A DNA stretch of 64,000 nucleotides, taken from contig OY986436.1 in the NCBI GenBank assembly GCA_963920525.1, positions 94,495,342 to 94,559,341 on the forward strand, in the 5' to 3' direction. Origin of the DNA: Dichetophora obliterata (Eukaryota > Arthropoda > Insecta > Diptera > Sciomyzidae). Made by a program: the position numbers and the translations under genes. The notes beneath the pieces are model-generated. The model was not told the DNA's origin, searched no databases, and saw nothing but the letters and a program-made list of their open reading frames with translations. Below are positions 22,313 to 32,989 of this stretch, piece by piece (position 1 is the first letter of the stretch; the number at the start of each line of letters is the position of its first letter).

Positions 22313-23291
22313 GGATTGCCGACCGAAGCGAAAACCTATATATTAAATATTATTATTCCCTGGAAGACGTTGTCCTTCCACGGACCGCCTTACTGCTATA
22401 TAAGAATTTTCATGCTAAGAGGGGGTTTCGAACTATCCTACATGTAGGATGAATTTGACAGATCGGATGGTCATGTAGGATGTGCAAAAGCTCATACTGC
22501 AATAAAATACATACTGAAAATAAAAAATTTCTAAAAGTCCCGCTATGATCTTGTTCTTCTCTGTGCATCCTTGTTTGTAGATTTCCTTGGTAATTGTTGT
22601 TGGTGCAGTTCGCTGGAAATTTTTTGTAGACGTTGTGAATTCTAATTGTGTAGCTACAGTCGGCATATGAAATTAGAATTATTTTTGTTAAGAGCTTATA
22701 GCAATTTATTAAAGTTTTTATATATTACTGAAACTATTTATTTTAAGCAAAAGTGTTACCATATCAAAAATACATATAATTAAAGTAATTTATTTAAATT
22801 ATATCATTATTGAGTTAATATAAAAAATTAAAGCTTATTTATATATATTTATATCATAACACTAACACAATATACATATACACCATATGTATATTGCGTT
22901 GTGTATTAAAAATAGAATATTCTAGAATTAAGAAATATCTATAGCATATAAATTATATTTAATTCATATAAGAAATTGATTCTACACAGTTTAAAAAATA
23001 GAATGCTTAGGATAAGCAGACTTTAATTATTAATTTATTACGTAATTGTTATTATATAAATATACATAAATACTCCTTAAATTTCCTCAACGAGCTAAAT
23101 TCTGATTTCTTTGTGAGCTTGCGGCCGATTAAGAACAAGAATAACGATCATTTTTGATTTTTTTAATTATAGTCCGAAACCCCTATAACCATGAAAATTC
23201 TTATATAGCAGTAAGGCGGTCCGTGGCAGGACATCGTCTTCCAGGGAATACTAATATTTTATATTTAGGCTTTCACTTCGGTCGGCAGTCC
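22313..23291. mobile_element. ~1-kb inverted-repeat element
   Basis: The ends 22313-22435 and 23172-23291 are imperfect inverted copies of each other, about 120 bp each. Shared blocks are GACTGCCGACCGAAG, ATTCCCTGGAAGACG, CACGGACCGCCTTACTGC and TATAAGAATTTTCATG. The last two blocks also occur near 21035-21060, so the arms belong to the same family as the Helitron-like element beside it. The interior is AT-rich and non-coding. Confidence 0.6.
23104..23163 (+). repeat. Direct repeat copy 1 (TTTGTGAGCTTGCGGCCG)
   Basis: About 60 bp beginning TGATTTCTTTGTGAGC, containing GCTTGCGGCCG, then AAGAACAAGA, then CGATCAT. It recurs about 970 bp downstream at 24071-24130 with a few differences. Confidence 0.6.
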
Positions 23292-24433
23292 CGTATATAC
23301 ATTTTTTTATTACTTTGTTATTTTTTAAGTTTTTTAACTTTACAATATTACAAGTTTACGAAATAAGTTGCAAGTAAATAAAATGCAAATTAAATAAAAT
23401 ATTTGCGCTAAAACACGACCGAAATATGAAACGTCAAAATTTCATCGTCCATTTGACACAGCAAAAAAGACAAATTTATTTCAACACACACACATTTTAT
23501 TCAACCTGATATTTTCTATCCTACCCACGACTGAAAAGTTTCCTTTTGACACACAACCTGTATGAAAAAATTTATTAATAAAACAATGATATTAGACAAC
23601 TCCGAAAATAAAATGCCGCAGTGGTGAAAATAAAAAGCCACTGACAAATACAACAAGTGTGAAAATTGTCAAACTTTGTTTGACGATATATAATAAAATA
23701 AGAGCATTCATGTAATTATGTGAATGTTCAACATATTCCTTTATCACAACTTAAAGATTAAAATGTTAAAACACTTAATCCATACATTATTTTTCTTGTT
23801 TGCAAACGAAGTTCCAGCAGAAAAAAGCAGAAAAAGAAGAAGATCGTTCCATTTTTAAATCTCACCATGCGGTGGTTTGAGCAAAAGCAAATGTTTCAAA
23901 AATGTTGACAAATACAACAACTGAAGAAATTGCCGAACTAAAAAAGCATATATAGACCAATATAAAGCGAATTAATAATAAGTTTTGGTTGCAAACATCT
24001 TATTGCAACCTAACTTAAGTATTTAAATGCTAACAAACAGATTATATGCATTAATTTCAGGAGTTGCCAAGTGATTTCTTTGTGAGCTTGCGGCCGACTA
24101 AGAACAAGAGTGGCGATCATTGTTGATTTTTTTTTATGCACAAATACATGCAAACATTTTTTGAGGTTATGCTCTCTAAGTTTCCTATCTTGTTATCTTT
24201 GCTGTCTGTATTGATGACGAGAGTTACTCGGAAAAATACGATGACGCAAACCAAAGATTTACCCTCTACCAAAATCGTTCAACGCGCCTAAAGAAGTTTT
24301 CACTTCAAAAATTATTGCAAAATATTATCTATATCAAAAGTTATGGTTAGTTAAATTTGACTTACTTTTAGAGCGTTGCATTCACTTTATCTTCATTTAT
24401 TTAAAGGTCTGACTTTAAAAAAATTTTCAAAAA
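23292..24433. other. Gene-free AT-rich DNA
   Basis: No gene found. Contains the second copy of the 60-bp direct repeat (24071-24130) and otherwise low-complexity sequence. Confidence 0.4.
24071..24130 (+). repeat. Direct repeat copy 2
   Basis: Second copy of the 23104-23163 repeat. Two similar copies about 970 bp apart could be the ends or common internal parts of related insertions; I cannot decide which. Confidence 0.6.
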
Positions 24434-24620
24434 AATGCAAGAGTTATTTTGACTTTTCGGTATTGTTTTTTAATAACATAAATATATTTCTCTAGGGAAA
24501 ATAAGTTTCTCTAGGGAAAATAAATTTATCTAAGAAAAAAAAAATGCAAGAGTTATTTTGAGTTTTCGGTATTGTTGTTTAATTACATAAATATATTTCT
24601 CTAGGGAAAATAGGGCTTTT
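24434..24620 (+). repeat. Tandem duplication, ~108-bp period
   Basis: AATGCAAGAGTTATTTTGA, then TTTTCGGTATTGTT, then ACATAAATATATTTCTCTAG occur twice, starting at about 24434 and 24543. A shorter TTTCTCTAGGGAAAATAA doublet sits between them. Confidence 0.7.
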
Positions 24621-24756
24621 TTAAAAAATTCAACATTTTTTTTTGCGTATTTTGGCACGCCAAAATTGAAAAAGATACATTGTGCAACGAAAACAACTTG
24701 TTACTAAAATATGGAAAATCAAGAAAACAAAGGTTTTTGCGGAAAAAAATGTTGTT

Positions 24757-24884
24757 CATTACCAAAATTTTAAAGAAGAGAACAGTGACGAAAACTTCAA
24801 AGTTTTTTCAATTTTTCGCTGAAAAATTTAATAAATGGAATATAAATAAATATCTGTGTATAAATATGACAAATAATTACCATT
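24757..24884 (-). repeat. Left part of a split short inverted-repeat element (family R)
   Basis: Matches the reverse complement of about 43672-43800, from CCAAAATTTT through GTGACGAAAACTTCAAAG to AAATAATTACCATTT. The match stops exactly where piggyBac sequence begins and resumes at 28632 on the far side. Confidence 0.7.
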
Positions 24885-24909
24885 TTATCCCTTGAGACCG
24901 AAGCCTAGA

Positions 24910-25260
24910 CCGTTAAAGATATCGTGGAACAACACCAATGGACAAAGGAAATCTAAGAATTTTTTAACTCCAAGCAAAGCAAAATCCAAAGATTTACTCA
25001 AGCTTACCAAAGCAGACCTTAGAATTCTCACCATTTTCTTCTCAGGTCACTGCTCACTCAGATACCATCTTAAATATATGGGTCTTTCTGAATCAGACGT
25101 CTGCAGGCTATGCGAGGAGGAAGAAGAAACCTCCGAACACATTCTATGTGAATGTCCGGCAACCCATTGCCTAAGACGCCTCCATTTTGGAGGAGAAGTA
25201 GTGCCCCCGTCCACAATTTAGAACACCAAGACAGTGTTAAAATATATAAAAAGCCTTAAT
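24910..25260 (+). pseudogene. LINE D fragment: C-terminus of an RNase H-bearing LINE ORF2
   Basis: The 109-codon frame reads WNNTNGQRKSKNFL, later LTKADLRILTIFFSGHC, LRYHLKYMGL, then CRLCEEEEETSEHILCECP. This order (LRxLTG.xTGHC, LxRHL, CRxCxEExET.xHxLCxC) is the C-terminal zinc-like tail found after RNase H in I/LOA/R1-group LINEs. It is a 5'-truncated piece, opposite in strand to the piggyBac that contains it. Confidence 0.75.
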
Positions 25261-25276
25261 CTGGAGTGTTAATTAA

Positions 25277-25403
25277 CCCGAATCAGCCCAGTGTTACCAT
25301 ATAGTCACACACACAACAAGCCTAGCAAATTCCTAGGACCTACGTACATGCCATATTAAATATTTCCGAAAAATTAAAAAAAAAAGTTCTGGGTTGATTC
25401 GGG
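25277..25403. mobile_element. 127-bp TTAA-flanked MITE, piggyBac-like
   Basis: Terminal inverted repeats are CCCGAATCAGCCCAG (left) and CCCGAATCAACCCAG (right, inverted), 14 of 15 identical. TTAA lies directly on both sides (25273-25276 and 25404-25407). TTAA duplication with CCC-starting ends is the hallmark of piggyBac mobilisation. Non-coding. Confidence 0.85.
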
Positions 25404-25703
25404 TTAAGGGCATGCACAATAGATCCTATGGGTCGCGGTGCACATGGGCATTTATAGTGATAAACTAACTACTAAAGATATCGTAAAAATAATTTCATCA
25501 TGGTTAAATTAAGAAAAAAAATTAGGTCTGGAAAATTTTGAAAATCCCTCTTTACCCCTTTTTAGTGGGGTAATATACGTCCCCATATGTTTCAAGTAAA
25601 ACTTTTTATGAATTTGCCTTAGTATGATCTATAATGGGTTTGAAATAATTTTTAATATGAAATAACAAGCAAACTATGTTTTCAATTCAATTTAATTTCA
25701 AAT

Positions 25704-28199
25704 TTAAGAAATTTGTACACACACTTTACAGAGCAAAATTAAAAATTTAATTTTCTTTATCAGCAACGCCAATTTTTTTGTGATATAGGGTGAAACAGTT
25801 ACGATTTTTGGTGAAACAGAAATAGAGATTACACTCAGCGCACTTATTGTTACTTTTTTTGTCCGTATTGCGTGGACAGACGACACACCGATTTCGTTTT
25901 GATTCCTTATATGTCTATATGCATTTGTGCTATTGTCCGATTTTTGTTTGTTTGCCGTTCTTCGTCCCGTAGTTGATACTGGTGTTTTCCCTTCGCTATA
26001 GGTTCCGATAAGGCCCATGGAAATACAGCGCTTGAAATCTAAACTTGTTTTCTGTGATTTCTCTTTGTCGTGGATTTTTTTGTAGACAGTATAGCTATTG
26101 TTTATTCCTATGTCCATCAAGTCAAAGAATATTCGCAAATAATATTTCATTTTCGATTAACGGTCGCGTTCATAGGTTATTTTCTTTTGATCCATGAGAT
26201 ATACGCCACCCATAAAATAATTATAAATTTGAATAGTTTCCAGCATGTTTTCTCTGCAGATCCAGCAGTTCGGCGTTTGACTGTGCTCACATTGAGTGGT
26301 GAAAGGAAATTCGAGCACATATGCATGTCTTTGTTATCGAACCATTTTACAACAGAAATGTTGTTCGCAGAAAATGCATCAATTTTGCCACGCTGAGTTT
26401 TCGATGTACTGGTCTCAAACTTAGGCATTCCTTTCCGATTAATGCGAACAGTTCCACTGGCCATAATTTACTTTTGAGACAATTTATATTGTAAAAACGG
26501 CGAGTTGAAAAAATTATCAAAATAAAATTCGCAATCAGTTTTTTCGAAGCCTGCCGTAAGTGAAAATATCACTAATTCACCCAAGGTACCTTCAGTGTGC
26601 GTTGCTTTTTTGTCAAGATACATATCAATTTGATAAAGGTACCCAGTAAAAAATATGCGATCGCATCATGTGGAGTAACAAGGGAGCGCTCTTTTGCTGT
26701 TTTATTGGATCAAAAAGTGAGCACTTGTGCTCCTTTACTGTTTTATAAGATCCATAGGCTAGCAATAAATTAAAAAAAACATAAAGTGGAGCATGTGCTT
26801 GTTAGGAAACTCTATCATTATTTTCTGTGAAAAAAATATTTGAAATGTTCCTTTCACTCGATTCGCGTCGTTTCAACACCGAGGTCGTGAAGTGCGACCA
26901 GCCAACGTTAATTGCGTTTTGTCCATCCGCTGATGCAACTGACGCAATTAAAGTACAGTTTTAAAAAAGAATCAAAAACGATTCGTAATTTGTAATGGCA
27001 TTATAAATTTCAAGATTTGGCTAAGTAATTTCCCCGCCACCTTAATGTCTTGAACAGTCTAAATGTCTTGAGCCTAGCTTTCGGAGTAAGCCTAAATCCA
27101 AATAAAAAAATAAATGTTCCTTTGCTGATCCATTTGGATCATTTATTGATCGCTCCTTTTGAGCTGCTCTGGGATGTGAAAGGGAACACTACCCTTCCTA
27201 GAACATGCAATGTTAAAAGATAACACAAAATACACCTAGCTTGGATCAATAAAAAGCACTCCACTGCTCCTCAGGGAGTACTTCTAGATCGCTCATAGGA
27301 TGATCCACCTTTTTACTGGGTAGCCAGTCTTAGTCACACCGGCACCAACCTTTGAAACCTCATTGGATTGGCTTTTCTTTGACGTATTGCTTCATTTGAT
27401 TTGGCCAGTAAACTTTATCATATACTCGTCAATGGTTTGCTGTTGTGATGGTGAAAATGCAGCTTGGTAAGCCTTATTGAAATGGTCGAACAATGGCCTC
27501 ACCTTAAATGCTCTATCGTGTCTGATATAATTTCACGGTGGTTGTATAGCATAGTCTGCGAATTGTAAATTTGATCGGATAGTAAAATATCAATCACGAG
27601 TCATAGTATTTGCTATATAAGGCACACACAAATCAGGATCGCTAGACTAATAATGTCTGATAGAAGGCAGTACATGATAACTCATTATGTAAGTTATACC
27701 GAGGAATGCTTTTAGCTCACTAATTATTATAGAAAAACCACTACTTTTTGCGAAGCATAAAGCTCACTTTGCTTCTTTATTAAAAGTAAGAGCGTTTCGA
27801 GCTGAGTCACATTTTCGAAAACAGATATTGGTGTGCCATCGCAATTCTCATCAGAGAGCAGAACTTTTGAATACGGAAATTCTAGAGTACAATCGAATAT
27901 TTTTGGCATAAATGAATGCCTACGGCATCTGAAAGGAACAAAATCATCAAGTGCAATCTCAACGGCAGTCAGCGGTGCAATGTTTAATGCCGCGAAACAT
28001 GTAGATGGTTGATCAAGATCAATGCATTCCTCAATCACAACTTCTGCGCCAGAATCAATATTGTCAGCATCATCTTCAAGGAAAGCTATATCTTCTGCGT
28101 CAATGGTTCTACTTCTTCTTCACTACCGCTAGCTTCTAAAATCTAGCATATTTACGTCAAATCCTTCTCTTTACGAAAAAATAATCTTTTTTCTGGCAT
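25704..28199 (-). pseudogene. piggyBac transposase, inactivated and interrupted
   Basis: It starts at ATG 28199-28197 (MPEKRLFF) and soon frameshifts. The N-terminal part at 28038-27727 includes CIDLDQPST and the conserved block ending ELYASQKVV. Downstream QQTIDEYMIKFTG (about 27410-27450) holds the first catalytic Asp, followed by KPIQ-stop-GFK where relatives have KPIxWGFK. The TA MITE interrupts the next block. After it come DNFF (second catalytic Asp, about 26505), GTVRINRKGMP and VKWFDNK. The third catalytic region reads GGVYLMDQ instead of GGVDLMDQ, so that Asp is Tyr. A C-terminal Cys-rich domain (CVVCPRNTDKKSNNKCAEC) lies in a shifted frame near 25815-25890. Cut-and-paste activity is lost. 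Confidence 0.85.
26642..27320. mobile_element. 679-bp MITE with TA target duplication (complete copy)
   Basis: Ends CCCAGTAAAAA and TTTTTACTGGG are perfect inverted repeats, flanked by TA (26640-26641 and 27321-27322). Removing the element and one TA restores the piggyBac frame between conserved positions, which fixes its limits. TA duplication suggests Tc1/mariner-group mobilisation, but the family was not identified. Non-coding. The right portion recurs at 8048-8323, 37570-37917 and 51848-52123. Confidence 0.88.
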
Positions 28200-28631
28200 T
28201 TTGTGATATCAAAACTGTAGAAAACACAAGAGAGTGAAAGAAGGCTTAAATTTTCGGTGTTTTGAAATAATATCGCAAAATGTTTTACTTGAAACCGATG
28301 AGGTCATGTGCGACCCCATTTAATTTTCTGAATTTTGTAAGAACTACTAGACATATTTAGTGAGATCGATATTTTTCCAAATTGCGTTTGGAACGATTTC
28401 GCCACTTTATAAGATTTATTAGCAAAATACTTCAGCAGCATAAATAGCACACTTTGCGCGCAAAAAATAATACATCCAGCTGATTACCTTTCAGGATGCC
28501 GATGTTGCCAGACTCTGTGAAGTTTTTAAAACAAGATTCAAGGTATAAATTAACAGACTTATTATAATTAAAGTGAAAATAAGTTAAAATCCGTTGGGGT
28601 CATATAGTACACCTCTGTCACAAGGGGTTAA

Positions 28632-28860
28632 TTTAAAATAGATTGCAATAAATACCAATATTGCTTACTTTCTTCTTCCATAATTTTCGCGCAGTATAAT
28701 AATTCATGTTGCAGGGTTCTTGCATTTTGCGCTCGCCAAATTTCTACTCGCCAAAACTTTTGACTTTTGCAAAAGTTGCTACATTTTTGTATCGAACGTG
28801 ATACTTTGATATGCTGCGCAGTGTTGCTGCATTTATTGAGACTCAAACAAGCCCATATTC
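28632..28860 (-). repeat. Right part of the split family R element
   Basis: Reverse complement match to about 43440-43670: AGATTGCAATAAATACCAAT, CTTTCTTCTTCCATA, CAAAAGTTGC, ACGTGATACTTTGATATG, then the terminal GCTGCATTTATTGAGAC. It continues the copy begun at 24757-24884. Confidence 0.72.
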
Positions 28861-29232
28861 TCTGATCATTCTCTTGTCAACCAATTCAGCTAAGAGAGAG
28901 CTAGAAGAGGTATTTTTATGTGGTCTATTAACAATAGCAGAATATCGTAGCCTGCACTGCAATACATCAAGAATCAAATAATCAAAGTAGTGTTGGAAAA
29001 CCATGATGGTTACCCATGAAACAATGAACTATAGATAATGTATTCCCAGCGAATGAGTGAGGTCAGAAAAGCCATATACAGATTTTCAATATCTACCAAA
29101 AGACCACACTGGCTAAAAGAGTGGTGTTTACGGAAAAAATATGTATCTTTTGATTCAGAATACGACTAAAAAGGTTTGTTTTATTTAATAACGTTATTTA
29201 ATACGACAACTTGCGACAAAATCTAATTTGTT
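28861..29232. other. No recognised feature
   Basis: Flank between family R and the gypsy 3' LTR. No gene or repeat recognised. Confidence 0.35.
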
Positions 29233-29610
29233 AGTTAACGCGGTTCCAACGCGTATATTAAAAACATATAATTTGGAAGGCATTGGCTAGCACAAGCGGG
29301 CCAATAGTTGAAACTCACAACTTTGTGCAGAAATTAATTTATTGTTCTATGTTAACACCAAAAAATGACTCAACCTAATTAATATTTTTTTTTTAGCTTA
29401 AATGTTAATTTTACAATAAGAAGAAGCATAATGATTAAAGAACAAGAAGAAGTAAATTATAACTATAATACTATGTTGTCCGAAAATGCAGACACTGCAT
29501 TTTCTCACCGTTCCAAGCTAGGTCTCTGCACGCGTATCCGGCCGCTAGTCCGATCGTCACGTAGGGCACTCATGTTGCATGTGTTTCACTTTGGCCAACT
29601 GTCGTTGACT
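29233..29610 (-). repeat. Gypsy 3' LTR
   Basis: 378 bp, bounded by AGTTAACGCGG and GTCGTTGACT. Similar to 42455-42826 but with several substitutions and small indels (for example GGAAGGCATT against GGCCGGCATT), so it is clearly older or of a different subfamily. Confidence 0.85.
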
Positions 29611-29621
29611 CCTCCCTCCTT
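29611..29621 (-). other. Gypsy polypurine tract
   Basis: AAGGAGGGAGG on the minus strand, directly before the 3' LTR; this is the expected plus-strand primer site. Confidence 0.75.
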
Positions 29622-29639
29622 AAAAATCTACGTCTCGCA

Positions 29640-30538
29640 GATTATACTTCGACTGTCTTGTTTTGCTGGTGACGTTGATCTTCGACCTTTATAACGGCTG
29701 GCACGATTCTTGGTAAGTTGTGGCTTCGATTTGATTTCCACCAAAAAATGCTGAGATCATGACGATTCCAAGGATAACCACAAGGTCTGAAAACATAGAG
29801 AGCTTAATTTTTTTGTCAAATTACCCAATCGCTGAATATTGTTTAAAGTAGCTCAGTGAAGATATGCGATGTAGATTTTGTCCGTTCCCTTGGTTACATT
29901 AGTAAGCAGTTGTGGAAGGGCTTGGACTCTGCTTATTGTAGGTGTCGAGAAGATTATCTCGTTTGTATGGATTGTTACGTTTTCCAATTGCACAATGTAT
30001 GTGCCATCGAGATGCCTCGAAAAGTTTTTGGAGCTGGTCATTCCTTTGAAATTAGACACGAAAATTGTTTCGCCACCGACAAGTTCAACTATTTCTTCAG
30101 AGTTGGTCTTGAAGGTGCAATTGGCGTTCCCACCTTTGATTATTCTTACCACACAACTGTCTTCTGGAATTTTATCTAGTGATGTGGCCTTGCAGACTGT
30201 TGAATTTCTTATCGGAAGACATCCTTATTTTAATCCGAAAGTTTCTTTTTGGTTCACGAACATCGCACCAAATGGGATATCCACCTGACTGTTGTTAAAA
30301 ATGGAGGCTCGTGCAAGAATGTGGTTGCAGCTCTCCTGCTGAACCTTTGTTAAAGAAATAATATAAAGGAGTATTGAATCGTTAGCGAAAATTGTTGGAG
30401 TGGCGAATTCAAGGGCTTCAATCTCGTATTCGTAAGGAAAAGTCTCAAATTCAGATAGCACTTTGCTCATTTCCTCACTGTCTAGAAGATTTGTGTTGAT
30501 TATTCCGTTCCTAACCATTTGACAAGCTCGAACGATTT
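29640..30538 (-). pseudogene. Gypsy env, C-terminal part (envelope transmembrane region), frameshifted
   Basis: Two open stretches, 30518-30225 and 30152-29853, are in different frames and together cover the conserved Cys-containing ectodomain of the errantivirus env (baculovirus F-like family). A hydrophobic membrane segment (LVVILGIVMISAFFG) lies in yet another frame at about 29750-29795, followed by a short charged tail. A few frameshifts disable it. The N-terminal continuation is at 35041-35382, across a 4.5-kb insertion. Confidence 0.75.
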
Positions 30539-31179
30539 CATGGACCTGAGGCCGGATTCTGAAAATCGCCTAGCTAAAGCTAAATCTCTATCGCTTAAAT
30601 GCTAAAAAAATGCTTCGTTCAATTCCTTAGCGATTTCGCTAAAATGCGATTCTGAGTTCCAAATCGCTTAGCTAAAAATGTTGCTTCTACTACTCGCCAC
30701 AGGAAGCGTTGTTTTAGCGATTCTTATGTCAAAAAATTGATTTGGTTATGGCTGTGTGCCATTTGGAAACTTTTCACTATTGGTTCTATAGGAAAGAAAA
30801 TGTTGAGTTGAAAAAAATTTCTATCTGTTGTATTTAAATTGTCATTTCTTGCTGTGGCAAATGAAATCTGAAAATGTTATCCAGAAATTTTGACGTCTTC
30901 TCAGCGAATGAACGAGTTTTTTAAGACGCATTTGAGTGCCACTACTACTACAAATTATTTTTGTATTCAAAATAATATTATGAGCTACAAGGAATGTAAC
31001 TGTTTTAAGTAAAATAATTTATAAAACCAAAACTTGTGTAAACATTAAAAATTTGTAAAAAAATTAAAATTTTTATTCATGATTATTTTGTTGTATGTAT
31101 TTTATCTAATTAGCTTAGAGATGGAATAAATTGAAAACATGTTTTAAAATAATATGTTTAGATTTTACTCCACTTATAA

Positions 31180-32985
31180 AATATGGTTGATTGGTTGGTT
31201 TAGATGGTGATTCTACATGCAAGTAGGATCCAAGTAGCTCTAGTGAGCCGTTTTGATACCATAACCTCGTGTTTCTGTTGGTTGACTGGGCAGCGCACTG
31301 CTAAGTTATAACCATCCGGTGCGATTGATGAACGTTAGGAGATTGTTGATTTTTGTTGTTGAGAGTTCCTCTAGGTTGCTGAGGAAGGGCCTGCCAAGCG
31401 TTGTTAGTCTGGACCTGGCCAGGGCCGGGCAGGTGCACAGAAAGTGTGTTAGTGTTTCTTTTCCATTTGGGTCATCGCAGCTGCGACAGTGGGTGTTGAA
31501 AGGTAGTCCGATTCTCTCGGCATGAACTCTGATGCACCAGTGACCCGTAATAATAGCCGTTAATCTGGCTATGTCGTTCCGGGGCTTTGAGAGCATCTGT
31601 TGAGTTCTGCCTATGTTGTAAAGGGGCCATATTTTTCTTGATGTGCTGCAGGTTGGTAGTTCTCTCCATCTAAGACCGGCTAAGGTTAAGTAGTAAGAAC
31701 GAATTCCTCCCTTGACTGTGTTCAGTGGAACTTCGACTGGTTCCGCTCTGGAAACGTCAAGGGAAGAACCCCGCCTGGCCAATTCATCCGCCTTTTCATT
31801 ACCATAAATGTTCCTATGGCCGGGAACCCAGATTATGGTAATGCTAAGTTGGTGACTTAGTGACCGGGCCAGTTCATCCTTACACTGCCTTACCAGTTTG
31901 GAGTTAGTACTGATCGCAGCTAAAGATTTAACGGCAGCTATGCTATCCGTCAGAAAAGCTGCGTTAAGGTGGTTGGTGTTAGCTCTCCTTAAGGTGCGAC
32001 AAGCTTCTCTTATCGCAAAAAGCTCGGCCTGAAAGACGCTGGCTTAGTTTGGTAGACGAAAAGAGTCCGCCACCCCCAGTTTCTCAGAGTATATGCCCGC
32101 TCCCACTCCGCACTCCATCTTGGAGCCATCCGTGTAAAAGGACACATCGAAGGCTAGATCAATTCCCCCATTGCGCCATTCCACCCTGGTGGGAAACTTG
32201 GTTGTAAAGGATTTCGTGAAGTCGAGTTTGGGAGTGTCGTAGTCCATTTTTCCAGGAATCAGTTCCCGAGGTAGCGGATTAAGAATGTTGCTGTGTCCAT
32301 ATGGTCTATTTCGCCAGTTGTACGACTCTCTGAGTCTGACTGCACTGTTTGTTGCAGTAAGCTTAATGTGTAAATCTATGGGGAGTAAATGTGTCAGGAC
32401 ATTAAGTGCATCAGTGGGGCATGAGCGGATACCCCCTGTGATACCTATGCATGCGGATCGCTGGATCCGAGCTAGTTTTGTTGTGTTGTATGCTTTATTC
32501 AGTGCAGGCCACCATACTAGTGCACCATACGCCAAGATAGGTCGCACTACCGCTGTGTATAGCCATAAAAGCATTTTTGGTTGAAGACCCCATTTTCTAC
32601 CAAAGGTTTTTTTGCAGGCGTAGAAGGCTATACAGGCCTTCTTGACCCTTTGTTCGATGTTAGTTTTCCAGCTTAGCTTAGGATCCAGAATGACACCTAG
32701 GTATTTTGCGCTACTGGATAGTGTAAGAGGTTGGTTGTTGAGCTTTGGAAGGACAAATTGTGGCGCTTTGGTTTTTGTGGTGAATAACATCAGTTCCGTC
32801 TTGCTAGGGTTAACTCCTAGGCCGCACCTGGCAGCCCAGACACTGAGTTTTCCCAAAGCAACCTCCATTAGCTCACTGAGCGTAGAGGGGAACAGTCCTG
32901 ACACCATAACAACCACGTCATCCGCATAAGCCACCACTTTGACCCCATTGCAATTTAGTGTATTAAGAAATTCATTCAGAAATTT
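31180..32985 (-). mobile_element. LINE C, I/LOA-group non-LTR retrotransposon, 5'-truncated
   Basis: Contains the last third of an RNase H-bearing ORF2 plus a short 3' UTR ending around a TTGATTGGTTGG stretch. The 5' edge, just before the YADD box, is typical of incomplete target-primed reverse transcription. It lies within the 4.5-kb TIR element. Confidence 0.82.
31306..32985 (-). pseudogene. LINE C ORF2 fragment: end of RT, RNase H, C-terminal Cys tail
   Basis: It opens near FLNEFLNTLNCNGVKV followed by AYADDVVVMVSG (RT catalytic box), then thumb sequence YLGVILDPKLSWK. The RNase H domain is recognisable with all acidic residues: YTDGSKMECGVGAGIY, FQAELFAIREA, FLTDSIAAV and WVPGHRNIYGNEKADELA. 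The tail ends CRSCDDPNGKETLTHFLCTCP. One in-frame stop at 32041-32043 splits the frame into 297- and 158-codon visible parts; otherwise it is intact. Geneious of I/LOA/R1-like LINEs use RNase H to remove template RNA. Confidence 0.85.
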
Positions 32986-32989
32986 ATAA

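Larger units (their letters stand above)
24889..28627 (-). mobile_element. piggyBac-type DNA transposon with nested insertions
   Basis: The boundaries are deduced from the interrupted family R repeat: its two halves end at 24884 and resume at 28632. The junctions have TTAT (24885-24888) and TTAA (28628-28631), consistent with a TTAA target duplication carrying one mutation. The left end reads CCCTTGAGAC and the right end, inverted, CCCCTTGTGAC, an imperfect CCC-starting pair. The interior encodes a broken piggyBac transposase on the minus strand and has received a LINE fragment, a TTAA MITE and a TA MITE. Subtracting these leaves about 2.6 kb, near the usual piggyBac size. Confidence 0.75.

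Noticed and set aside
24892..25221. Possible small host zinc-finger protein with Cys/His pattern
   Set aside because: The arrangement of GHC, LRYHL and CRLCEEEEETSEH is the C-terminal tail of RNase H-bearing LINEs.
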